The translations under genes were made by a program, and so were the position numbers. Positions 27,881 through 35,256 of a stretch of DNA of 64,000 bases are shown piece by piece. The stretch spans positions 1,178,001-1,242,000 of the forward strand of contig JABTUK010000001.1 in NCBI GenBank assembly GCA_015075405.1, read 5' to 3'. Numbering within the stretch: the first letter of the stretch is position 1; the number at the start of each line of letters is the position of its first letter. Under the pieces are notes generated by a model. The model worked only from the letters and a program-made list of their open reading frames with translations, was not told the origin of the DNA and made no database searches. The DNA is from Anaerolineales bacterium. Its GTDB lineage: Bacteria > Chloroflexota > Anaerolineae > 4572-78 > J111.

Positions 27881-28537
27881 ATGATGGCCACAGACAAAAT
27901 TCAACAAATCATTGGCCCTCGCGCCCCTGCCGAGGCAATAGCTGCCGACCGTATGCGCTATTTGTGGACCCCCATCTGTATGTGGGGCGCGGCTGTTTTA
28001 ATTGTTGCCTCGATCTTTTTTCCCTATTGGAGCCTGGTGCTGCATGCGCCTCAGTATCCCAAGGGCCTGGTGGTGAACGCTTATATCAGCCGCCTGGAAG
28101 GGGATGTGCGCGAAATTGACAGCTTGAACCACTACATCGGCATGCGCCCGTTGGGTGATGCCGCCCAGTTAGAAAAATCTATTTCGGTTTTTGCGTTGAT
28201 TGCCCTGGCCTTGCTGGTAACTGCCGCTATTTTTATCCATTCACCCTGGGCGGTGCTGTTGAGCCTGCCGGCGGTTATGTTACCTGCTGTTTTTCTGGGC
28301 GACCTGTTTTTCTGGCTCAACCATTTTGGACAGAATCTCGACCCGCATGCCGCCTTATCGAACTCAGTCAAACCTTTTACACCCACTATTCTGGGTCGAG
28401 GGGTGATTGGTCAATTCAGCACCGACGCCTACGCCGATATCGGCCTCTTGATGGCAACAGCCGCTTCGATCCTGATTCTGGTGGGGCTGTACTTACAGCG
28501 GCGAGCCTACAAGCCACTGGTAGACGGTAGACAGTAG
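27881..28537 (+). CDS. four-helix membrane protein in the nosB position
   Basis: A 218-residue integral membrane protein with about four hydrophobic segments (near residues 27-50, 95-113, 118-140 and 185-203). In Sec-type nos clusters the gene after nosZ is usually nosB, a small membrane protein of unclear role; this gene occupies that slot. I cannot confirm NosB homology by eye. The LNHFGQNLDPHAAL segment has His residues that could bind a metal. No strong Shine-Dalgarno is visible. Confidence 0.65.
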   Translation: MMATDKIQQIIGPRAPAEAIAADRMRYLWTPICMWGAAVLIVASIFFPYWSLVLHAPQYPKGLVVNAYISRLEGDVREIDSLNHYIGMRPLGDAAQLEKSISVFALIALALLVTAAIFIHSPWAVLLSLPAVMLPAVFLGDLFFWLNHFGQNLDPHAALSNSVKPFTPTILGRGVIGQFSTDAYADIGLLMATAASILILVGLYLQRRAYKPLVDGRQ

Positions 28538-28589
28538 ACAGTAGTCAGTAGTCAGTAGTCAGTAGACGGTAGACAGGGGCTATACTCAG

Positions 28590-28665
28590 TAGATCCAATT
28601 TTTCACCGTAGCTGGCGCATCCCTATGCGTCAGCAGGCGGCATAGGGATGCCACCCTACTCATTT
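28590..28665. repeat. degenerate family C-like repeat before nosD
   Basis: AGTAGATCCAATTTTTCACC, then GGCGCATCCCTATGCGTC and GGCATAGGGATGCC inverted arms. It resembles family C in its outer arm only. GTCAGTAG words precede it (28523-28577). Confidence 0.55.
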
Positions 28666-28668
28666 TTG

Positions 28669-31038
28669 ATGCGAGCAGCCGTGAAACATTTAAGCCTAAC
28701 TTTACTCAGCTTAATATTGGCCGGTTTTGTTGGAGGGAGCGCCTATTCTGCTACTTCTTTCGCTTTCCACCTTCCATCTTCATCCTTCATCCTTCATCCT
28801 TCATCCTTTAACCTCCAGGCCGCGCTCGATGCCGCTCGTCCGGGGGACACGCTTCAGGTTCCGGCGGGGATATATCAAGGCAATTTTGTCATCAGGAAAT
28901 CAATTACTCTGGAAGGAATCGGCTGGCCCATCCTCGATGGCAATAATCAGGGTACCGTCATCAATATTGACAATACACCCGATGTGACTATTCGTGGCCT
29001 GGTCATCCGCAACACCGGCGCTCGGCTGGATAAAGAAGACGCCGGAATTTCCGCCTACGGGTCGCCCCGGCTGGTGATTGAGAATAATCGCCTGGAAAAC
29101 ACCCTTTTTGGAGTTAAGGTTAAAGACTCAGAGGGCAGCCGGATTATCAACAACATCATTGGGGCCAAAGCAGATTTGGACGTGGCCGCTCGCGGCGACA
29201 GCGTTTTGATCTGGTACAGCCAAAACAGCCAGCTTATCGGCAACCAGATTAGCCACGGGCGCGATGTGGTGCTGTGGTACAACAACGGCGCGGTCATCCG
29301 CGATAATGTCATCATTGATAACCGTTACGGCCTGCACTTTATGTACTGCGATGACAACCTGGTGGAAAACAATCGCCTGGAAGGTAACTCGGTCGGCGCA
29401 TTTCTGATGTACAGCCGCCGCCTGATTCTGCGCCACAACATTTTTGCCAACAATCGTGGGCCCAGCGGTTACGGCATCGGCCTGAAAGATATTGATGGGG
29501 TAGAGGCCAGCGACAACCTTTTCAGCGGCAACCGGGTCGGCATGTATTTCGACAACTCGCCCTGGTCGCTGGATGTGAGCCAGCACTTTACCCGTAACGC
29601 CTTCACCTACAACGACATCGGCCTGCTTTTTGCTCCGTCGGTCAAGCGCAACTATTTCAGCCGCAACAGTTTTATTGACAACGCCGAACAGGTCGGCCTG
29701 ACCACCAGCGGAACATTCGAAGGTAACGGTTTTACCGTTGCGGGCGAGGGCAACTTCTGGAGCGACTATGCCGGTTACGATGCCGACGGCAACGGCCGGG
29801 GCGATGTACCTTATGTCTCCAGGAGCCTGTTTGAAAATATGATGGACAAAAACCCGGCTCTGCGTCTGTTCCAACTCAGCCCGGCCCAGCAAGCCATTGA
29901 GCTGGCTGCTCGCGCTTTCCCTATCTTCCAACCCCAGCCCAAATTCAGCGACGACACGCCCCTGCTGGAGCCGGTTATGCCCGCCGTCCCTGTTCCACCC
30001 GCCTCCCCAACCTGGCCCCTGGCCGTTATCGCGTCGAGCTTTTTGGCCCTGGCGGGAGGCGTGGTGGCAGCGGGCAAATTTAACATCTTGCGTCTTGCGT
30101 CTTGCGTCTTCCGTTTCACGCCTCACACATCACGCACCACCCACCACGCATTACGCACTACAGGGGGTACATCCATGATCTCCGTCACCAACCTTACCAA
30201 AAAATTCGGCCACTTTACCGCCGTTGACAGCCTCTCCTTTGAAGTCGCTCGCGGTGAAGCCATCGCTCTGTGGGGCGCCAACGGCGCGGGCAAGACAACC
30301 GTCATTCGCAGCCTGCTCGGATTGCTCTCTGCCAGCGGGGAGTTGCGGGTCAATAACTTTGACGTACAAAAAGAGGGTAAAAAGGCCAGAGCCGCCATCG
30401 GCTACGTGCCGCAAGAACTGGCTTTTTATGATGATATGTCGGCCCGCGATACCCTGCTGTTTTACGCCCAATTGAAACATGTTCCGGCGGCCCGCGTTGA
30501 CACCGCCCTGGCCGAAGTTGGTCTGGCGGCGCACGGGGCCAAGCCGGTGGCTGCGCTTTCGGGCGGGATGAAGCAACGCCTGGCCCTGGCCTGCGCCTTG
30601 TTAGCTAATCCCCCCATTTTAGTGCTGGACGAGCCGACCAGTAACCTGGATACCACCGCCCGCGATGAGTTTATCAAGTTATTACTGCAACAGCAGGCCC
30701 AGGGCAAAACCCTGCTCTTTACCTCTCATCGCCTGGAAGAGGTCGAGGCCCTGGCCTCCCGTGTGCTGGTGCTGGAAAGCGGTAAACTGGCCCTCACCTG
30801 TCTGCCCTCCGAACTGGCCGGGCGGCTGGGGCTGCGCTTGACCCTCAAATTGATTATGCCCGAAACCGTGCGTGACAATGCTTTGTCCCTACTTCACGCT
30901 GCCGGTTTCACCGCCAGCCGCAACGGCATCGGTCTGCGGGTAGATGTGCTGCCGACGGCCAAACTGGCTCCGGTTCAGGCGCTTCTGGCAAAGAATATTG
31001 AGGTGAACAATTTTGAGTTAGAAAATTCCCAGGAGTGA
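28669..31038 (+). CDS. nosD: NosD copper-maturation protein, reading frame continuous with NosF
   Basis: NosD is a periplasmic right-handed beta-helix protein needed for CuZ assembly. The NosD part (residues 1 to about 430) has a signal peptide and many parallel beta-helix turns of the NNxIxxN type (GLHFMYCDDNLVENNRLEG, GIGLKDIDGVEASDN) and ends with a hydrophobic anchor (LAVIASSFLALAGGVVAAG). No stop codon follows. The frame crosses word-repeat DNA (30088-30160) into NosF. The signal-peptide region also contains a TTCATCC word (28765-28810). I start at 28669 because the ATG at 28648 lies in repeat DNA. Confidence 0.88.
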   Translation: MRAAVKHLSLTLLSLILAGFVGGSAYSATSFAFHLPSSSFILHPSSFNLQAALDAARPGDTLQVPAGIYQGNFVIRKSITLEGIGWPILDGNNQGTVINIDNTPDVTIRGLVIRNTGARLDKEDAGISAYGSPRLVIENNRLENTLFGVKVKDSEGSRIINNIIGAKADLDVAARGDSVLIWYSQNSQLIGNQISHGRDVVLWYNNGAVIRDNVIIDNRYGLHFMYCDDNLVENNRLEGNSVGAFLMYSRRLILRHNIFANNRGPSGYGIGLKDIDGVEASDNLFSGNRVGMYFDNSPWSLDVSQHFTRNAFTYNDIGLLFAPSVKRNYFSRNSFIDNAEQVGLTTSGTFEGNGFTVAGEGNFWSDYAGYDADGNGRGDVPYVSRSLFENMMDKNPALRLFQLSPAQQAIELAARAFPIFQPQPKFSDDTPLLEPVMPAVPVPPASPTWPLAVIASSFLALAGGVVAAGKFNILRLASCVFRFTPHTSRTTHHALRTTGGTSMISVTNLTKKFGHFTAVDSLSFEVARGEAIALWGANGAGKTTVIRSLLGLLSASGELRVNNFDVQKEGKKARAAIGYVPQELAFYDDMSARDTLLFYAQLKHVPAARVDTALAEVGLAAHGAKPVAALSGGMKQRLALACALLANPPILVLDEPTSNLDTTARDEFIKLLLQQQAQGKTLLFTSHRLEEVEALASRVLVLESGKLALTCLPSELAGRLGLRLTLKLIMPETVRDNALSLLHAAGFTASRNGIGLRVDVLPTAKLAPVQALLAKNIEVNNFELENSQE
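30175..31038 (+). CDS. nosF: NosF ABC transporter ATPase (internal start of the fused frame)
   Basis: NosF is the cytoplasmic ATPase that works with NosY and NosD in NosZ maturation. An AGGGGG Shine-Dalgarno lies about 8 bp before the ATG at 30175, so NosF is probably made as a separate 287-residue protein. Motifs: Walker A GANGAGKTTV, signature LSGGMKQRLALA, Walker B ILVLDEPTSNLD, and H-loop TSHR. As fused to NosD the topology would be awkward but possible, because NosD ends in a membrane helix and the ATPase would then lie inside the cell. Confidence 0.9.
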   Translation: MISVTNLTKKFGHFTAVDSLSFEVARGEAIALWGANGAGKTTVIRSLLGLLSASGELRVNNFDVQKEGKKARAAIGYVPQELAFYDDMSARDTLLFYAQLKHVPAARVDTALAEVGLAAHGAKPVAALSGGMKQRLALACALLANPPILVLDEPTSNLDTTARDEFIKLLLQQQAQGKTLLFTSHRLEEVEALASRVLVLESGKLALTCLPSELAGRLGLRLTLKLIMPETVRDNALSLLHAAGFTASRNGIGLRVDVLPTAKLAPVQALLAKNIEVNNFELENSQE

Positions 31039-31117
31039 AGGGAACTGACGGAATTGAAGGAACTGAGGATAAATTTCTTGAGTTCCTCCCAGTTCCCTTA
31101 GTTCCCTCAGTTCCCCA
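31036..31117. repeat. GGGAACTGAAGGAACTGAGG word hairpin
   Basis: AAGGGAACTGACGGAATTGAAGG faces inverted AGTTCCTCCCAGTTCCC words, between nosF and nosY. Same family as 17817 and 40158. Confidence 0.75.
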
Positions 31118-31128
31118 AGGGGTGAACT

Positions 31129-31965
31129 ATGGAACCAAGAATCATCACTACTCTTCTTAAAAAAGAAATCAACGACGCCCTCAACAACCGCTGGTTTGTG
31201 TTATATGCAGCGGCTTTTACCGGGCTGGCCTTATTACTGTCGTGGCTGTCGCTGAGCGGTGGGGGCGCGGGTTATACCGGCTTTGCCGGCTTTGGTCGCA
31301 CGGCTGCCAGCCTGGTTAACCTGGTGCTGCTGGTGGTCCCACTGATGAGCCTGACCATCGGCGCGGGCAGTCTCTCCGGTGAACGCGAGCGCGGCACTCT
31401 TCATTATCTGCTGGCTCAGCCGGTCAACCGGGCCGAAGTGCTGCTGGGCAAATATTTGGGCCTGGCCGCCTCGTTGCTGGGGGCGTTGGCCCTGGGCTTT
31501 GGCCTGTCGGGGGTGATTATCGCCACGCGGGGCGGCCAAACCGACGCCGGGGCGTACGGCTTGCTGGTGATTTTTGCCTTTACCCTGGCTCTGGGCATGC
31601 TCAGCCTGGGCTTTCTCATCAGCGTGTTGACTCGCAAAGCCGCCGTCGCTACCGGCATTGCCCTGTTTCTCTGGCTCACCCTGGTTTTCGTTGGTGATTT
31701 GGGGTTGATGGGGACTACGCTGGCCTTCAAACTGCCCATTCAAGCCTTGTTTCACCTGGCCCTGGTCAACCCGTTGCAGGTCTTCAAAATGTCGGCCCTG
31801 ATGAGTATCAATGCCACTCTGGATGTGCTGGGACCGGCTGGAATCTACGCTATCCAGACCTACCGCGACAATCTAACCTGGCTGTTCCTCGGCTCGCTGG
31901 CCGCCTGGATTGTTTTACCCTTGTTTGCTGCCTATACCGTTTTTGCCAGAAGAGGTGATTTATGA
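31129..31965 (+). CDS. nosY: NosY ABC transporter permease
   Basis: A 278-residue permease of the ABC-2 type with six predicted helices. The cytoplasmic segment GAGSLSGERERGTLHYLLAQPV is characteristic of NosY and related ABC-2 permeases. It forms the membrane part of the NosDFY complex with NosF. Its stop overlaps the nosL start (ATGA at 31962-31965), indicating translational coupling. Confidence 0.92.
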   Translation: MEPRIITTLLKKEINDALNNRWFVLYAAAFTGLALLLSWLSLSGGGAGYTGFAGFGRTAASLVNLVLLVVPLMSLTIGAGSLSGERERGTLHYLLAQPVNRAEVLLGKYLGLAASLLGALALGFGLSGVIIATRGGQTDAGAYGLLVIFAFTLALGMLSLGFLISVLTRKAAVATGIALFLWLTLVFVGDLGLMGTTLAFKLPIQALFHLALVNPLQVFKMSALMSINATLDVLGPAGIYAIQTYRDNLTWLFLGSLAAWIVLPLFAAYTVFARRGDL

Positions 31966-32561
31966 AAGTGTCAAGTGTCGGGTGTCAAGTGTCGGGTGTC
32001 GGGTGTCGGGTGTCGGGTGTCAAGTGTCACGCATCACGCATCACGCATCACGCATCACGCGCATGTAGTAAATATTGGCTTATAACGGCGTTCTCTCTCT
32101 TGGTTTTCCTCCTCCTCACCGCCTGCGCCAACAACGCCAGCGCCGAGCCTACCCCGCCGACCATTCATTACGGTGAGGATGTGTGCGAGTTTTGCAACAT
32201 GATTATCAGCGATGAACGCTACGCGGCCGGCTACATTACCGAGGATGGAGAACAGCATATTTTTGACGACATTGGCAATATGTTCCGTAACCACCTGCAA
32301 AAGTCAGACAAAGTGACCGCTTTTTTTGTGCATAATTACGAGAACAAAACCTGGATCAGGGCCGAAAAGGCCGCTTATGTCCAGAGCAGCGAATTGACCA
32401 CGCCGATGCTTTCCGGCCTGGCCGCCGTTGAGTCGCCGGAAAAGGCGCAAATCCTGGCCGCTGAACTGCAAGGCCATGTGATGACCTTTGCTGAAGTTTT
32501 GGCCTACTATCAAGCCAATCCGCTGCCCCAGGGCGAACACAGTATGGAGCACAATCACTGA
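31962..32561 (+). CDS. nosL: NosL copper chaperone lipoprotein with repeat-derived N-terminus
   Basis: NosL delivers Cu(I) for NosZ. The core begins after a lipobox (LLLTACANN) and has the metal-binding VCEFCNMIISDERYAAGY segment and EDGEQHIFDDIGNM. An AGAGGTGATT Shine-Dalgarno supports the ATG at 31962. However, the first 33 or so residues before the hydrophobic signal are encoded by GTGTCAAGTGTCGGG and CACGCATCACG words. The result is an odd, Cys/Ser/Val/His-rich N-region. No later ATG is available in frame before the signal core. Confidence 0.88.
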   Translation: MKVSSVGCQVSGVGCRVSGVKCHASRITHHASRACSKYWLITAFSLLVFLLLTACANNASAEPTPPTIHYGEDVCEFCNMIISDERYAAGYITEDGEQHIFDDIGNMFRNHLQKSDKVTAFFVHNYENKTWIRAEKAAYVQSSELTTPMLSGLAAVESPEKAQILAAELQGHVMTFAEVLAYYQANPLPQGEHSMEHNH

Positions 32562-32579
32562 GGCAAGTCGTAATTACTC

Positions 32580-32823
32580 AGGCATGTCATTTCGACCGAA
32601 GGGAGAAATCTCTGAGGCCGATGTAGCGCGGTAGGGACGCTTCGCGTCGGCCTACGGCCTCGAAACCTGTCCCACCCCTTCGGGTGCGCCGAAGGGCGTG
32701 AGCCTGTCGAATGGATGACATGAGGGCTGAGCAGTTACGCCAAAACGTCTTGCGTCTTGCGTGAGGTAAAACGGACGGAACAGAGCCGAAGGCCCCCTGG
32801 TGGCGCAAAACACAACACGGACT
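32580..32823. repeat. family A palindromic repeat plus CTTGCGT words
   Basis: GGCATGTCATTTCGACCGAA (32579) begins a composite family A element ending ATGGATGACATGAGGG (32725), with the CCCCTTCGGGTGCGCCGAAG segment inside. Then CGTCTTGCGTCTTGCGT faces GCGCAAAACACAACACG. This fills the 278-bp gap between nosL and the globin gene; no gene is seen. Confidence 0.75.
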
Positions 32824-32839
32824 TTAAAGGATCATCGAA

Positions 32840-33790
32840 ATGATAAAAACAGTACCAGCAGCAGTTGTGGACCCTTTCAACCAACTAAGCGACCAGCTTG
32901 AAAAGCCGCTGGCCTGGGAACTGGTCGGTCTCAGCCCCACCCCGGAAGAAGAATGGCAGCGCATGCGCAGCTTTTTGGGGCTGGACCAGACCGATTTGGC
33001 CGCAATGGTCGAAACGGTTGAACCCCTCTTCAAGCGCGGCCACGAATTGGTGGTAGGAAATTATGATTACCTGCTCAAACACCACGATACCGCCGTTATT
33101 TTGGGCTGGGAGCAGGGCGCAGATCCGGCCCACCTGGCTGAACGCCGCCGCTTTTTTACCGTCTGGCTGGCCCGTACCCTGGGCCTGGATTTGAGCGACG
33201 ATTTTGCTCGCTACCTCTTCCGGGCCGGTCAGATACACGCCGGACACGGCCCGCGCCAAACCCACGTGCCCGAACTTTACGTGACCGGCGCAATCAGCCT
33301 GGTCAATGCCACCTTTGCTCGTTTTCTGGCCGAAGAGATGCCGGGAGCAGCCGTTATTCCCACTGCCCTAGCCGGCTGGAACAAGCTGTTGAGCCTGCAC
33401 CTGCATATGATGCTGCTGGGCTATCACAGCGCCCTGGCCCTGGACAGCGGTGATTTTCGGGTCAAGGTAGCTATCTTTGGCAAAATGCGGGCGCTGATGG
33501 GCGGCCAGGAATTGAGCCTGGCTTTGCCCACCGGCGCGATGATGACGCTGGCCTTGCGCAAACTCTTTAACTATTTCCCTCAAGCCCGCGCCGAAATCTT
33601 TGACCTGCACTGGCTGGGCGGCGAGCGCGACGACGCCACCGGCACCCCCTGGTTTACCGTCGAAAAAGCTTATTGTATCAAACCTATGTGGCGGGTCTTG
33701 TTAAATGGCCGCGATTTGAGTTATGTGGGCGGCCCTGAGATTGTGGTTTCACCCGGCGATGAGATCAGCATCTTTCCACCGGGACGGTAA
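32840..33790 (+). CDS. protoglobin-like domain fused to a MoaD/ThiS-like ubiquitin fold
   Basis: A 316-residue protein. Residues about 25-195 look like a protoglobin/globin-sensor domain: an all-helical pattern with a candidate proximal His in FRAGQIHAGHGP and the FFTVWLARTLGLDL and LYVTGAISLVNATFARFL helices. From about 207 the chain looks like MoaD: VKVAIFGKMRALMGG, LPTGAMMTLALRKLFNYFP, then WRVLLNGRDL and SPGDEISIFPPGR. The tail ends PPGR, not the Gly-Gly needed for thiocarboxylate chemistry. It lies between nosL and two cytochromes. A haem-based NO/O2 sensing or metal-handling role is an inference. AAAGGATCATCG precedes the start. Confidence 0.7.
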   Translation: MIKTVPAAVVDPFNQLSDQLEKPLAWELVGLSPTPEEEWQRMRSFLGLDQTDLAAMVETVEPLFKRGHELVVGNYDYLLKHHDTAVILGWEQGADPAHLAERRRFFTVWLARTLGLDLSDDFARYLFRAGQIHAGHGPRQTHVPELYVTGAISLVNATFARFLAEEMPGAAVIPTALAGWNKLLSLHLHMMLLGYHSALALDSGDFRVKVAIFGKMRALMGGQELSLALPTGAMMTLALRKLFNYFPQARAEIFDLHWLGGERDDATGTPWFTVEKAYCIKPMWRVLLNGRDLSYVGGPEIVVSPGDEISIFPPGR

Positions 33791-33898
33791 TAAAATAAAG
33801 ACCTTATGAGTGTTCACAAGCCTGTGGCATCAGTAATGAAAATCTTGACCTGACACCTGGCACGTGACACCTGACACTTTTTCAAAGGAGATTTCTGG

Positions 33899-34342
33899 AT
33901 GAAAAAATTAGTTTATCTGCCCGTTGTTCTGCTTATCGTGGTTGCGTTGAGCCTGACTGCCTGTGGCGGGGGCGGCGCTGAACGTTTGCCTCAAGAATCA
34001 GGCAGTGCTGGTGTCGCTCAGGCTGCCCCTGCCCAAGAAGGGCCAGCCCCCGTAGCCAAGGGCGATCCAACCGAAGGGCAAAAGCTGTTTACTCAAACCT
34101 GCTCTGCCTGTCATGGGCCAGCCGGCGAAGGATTGCCTGGCCTGGGCAAAGACATAACCCGGAGCGAATTTATCGCCGGCCAATCCGACGATGCGCTGCT
34201 GGCCTTCCTTAAAGTGGGCCGCGACCCCAGCGATCCGCTCAATACCACCGGAGTCGCTATGCCCCCCAAAGGCGGCAACCCCGCTCTGGACGATGAGGAT
34301 TTGCAGCATATTATTGCTTATATTCGGACCATCCATAAGTAG
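33899..34342 (+). CDS. cytochrome c lipoprotein, nosC-like
   Basis: A 147-residue exported monohaem cytochrome c. A lipobox (LSLTACGGG) follows the signal helix. The haem site is CSACHG and the axial Met lies in GVAMPPKGGNPALDD. An AAAGGAGAT Shine-Dalgarno precedes the start. Similar small cytochromes (NosC1/NosC2) serve as electron donors in Sec-type nos clusters. Its paralogue follows at 34421. Confidence 0.92.
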   Translation: MKKLVYLPVVLLIVVALSLTACGGGGAERLPQESGSAGVAQAAPAQEGPAPVAKGDPTEGQKLFTQTCSACHGPAGEGLPGLGKDITRSEFIAGQSDDALLAFLKVGRDPSDPLNTTGVAMPPKGGNPALDDEDLQHIIAYIRTIHK

Positions 34343-34420
34343 AAATGTAGCGTGGGCCTGCGCTTGTCTCACCGAAAAATTCCGACGATGAGCGGGCGGC
34401 TCGCTGAAGGAATAAAACCA

Positions 34421-34894
34421 ATGACAGACGAAAAATCTACCAACCAAGAAAGTAACATTTACCTTCCCTCTGTGCTGGGCCTGCTGTTGGTCCTCATTGC
34501 GGCCGCGGCCGTTTGGGTGGGGCAGGTTAGCCCATTGGTGGCAGAACAAGCCGCGCCTGAACCGGCAGTCGCCCCAGTTCAGGGGGAGCCCGCACCGGCT
34601 CAAGTTAGCCTGGGCGATGCCACCGTTGGTCAAACCCTGTTTAGCCAAACCTGTTCGGCCTGTCATGGCCCTACCGGCCAAGGTATCCAAAATCTGGGTA
34701 AGGATTTGACGGTTAGCCAGTTTGTGGCCGGTCAAACTGATACCGAGTTAATCGCTTTTATCAAAGTAGGGCGCGGCTCCACTGACCCGCTTAACACCAC
34801 CGGCATTGACATGCCGCCCAAAGGCGGTAATCCGGCTCTGAATGACGAGGATTTGCAAAATATCGTGGCCTACCTGCGGACCCTCCACAAGTAA
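34421..34894 (+). CDS. membrane-anchored cytochrome c, paralogue of the preceding gene
   Basis: A 157-residue monohaem cytochrome c. I choose the ATG at 34421 (MTDEKSTNQ) after GAAGGAATAAAACC; the frame is open to 34352 but without a better ribosome-binding site. One N-terminal hydrophobic segment (VLGLLLVLIAAAAVWVG) anchors it. The haem site is CSACHG and the axial Met region is GIDMPPKGGNPALND. The haem domain is closely similar to that of the preceding gene, so the pair is a tandem duplication. A terminator follows. Confidence 0.9.
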   Translation: MTDEKSTNQESNIYLPSVLGLLLVLIAAAAVWVGQVSPLVAEQAAPEPAVAPVQGEPAPAQVSLGDATVGQTLFSQTCSACHGPTGQGIQNLGKDLTVSQFVAGQTDTELIAFIKVGRGSTDPLNTTGIDMPPKGGNPALNDEDLQNIVAYLRTLHK

Positions 34895-34918
34895 CTTTGT
34901 TTGCCTGCTGGCTTGTTC

Positions 34919-34950
34919 AAAAAGCCCGGCCATCGAGGCCGGGCTTTTTA
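34919..34950 (+). terminator. rho-independent terminator of the nos operon
   Basis: Stem AAAAAGCCCGGCC with GGCCGGGCTTTTT and a 5-nt loop, right after the second cytochrome gene. The transcript from about 25260 would end here. Confidence 0.9.
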
Positions 34951-34973
34951 TTGGGGGTCGTAACTGCTCAACC

Positions 34974-35056
34974 CATGTCATTGCGAGGCCGTAGGCCGAA
35001 GCAACCTCCTATCGCAACCTGGGGATTGCTTCGCTTCGCTCGCAATGACACATGAG
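34974..35056. repeat. palindromic repeat family A copy (TCATTGCGAGG variant)
   Basis: CATGTCATTGCGAGGCCGTAGGCCGAAGCAACC pairs with GGATTGCTTCGCTTCGCTCGCAATGACACATG. It lies between the nos terminator and the next Crp-type promoter. Confidence 0.85.
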
Positions 35057-35073
35057 TAGTTACTTGGGGTTTT

Positions 35074-35116
35074 TGTGACAAAAGTCACTCCCTTAAAAAA
35101 AGAAATGTGTTACAAT
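35074..35116 (+). promoter_or_regulatory. Crp-type operator and promoter upstream of the ywiC-like gene
   Basis: TGTGA-CAAAAG-TCACT (centre 35081.5; inner GTGAC/GTCAC is a perfect inverted repeat) is followed by TACAAT at 35111-35116. The distance from operator centre to -10 box equals that at 25211-25253, placing the operator at about -41.5. Confidence 0.72.
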
Positions 35117-35118
35117 AG

Positions 35119-35214
35119 TCTCAGTGGAACCAATTTCCGGGGAGTTCGGCACACCCACGTGCCGAACGGGGCCGCATGTGGGCGTGCTGGCTCCTCAAAT
35201 TTGGGTCTACTGAG
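35119..35214. repeat. palindromic repeat family C copy
   Basis: CTCAGTGGAACCAATTTCC...CACACCCACGTGCCG pairs with GCATGTGGGCGTGCTGGCTCCTCAAATTTGGGTC. It begins at the predicted transcription start of the preceding promoter, so it would form the 5' leader of the ywiC-like mRNA. Confidence 0.85.
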
Positions 35215-35256
35215 TCTGGAAAATATAAATGTCCACAGTTTTTGGAAAGCTAGAAA

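Noticed and set aside
29128-30126. Open frame antisense to nosD (332 codons, minus strand)
   Set aside because: Shadow of the repetitive beta-helix coding sequence; no start signal and no recognisable domain.
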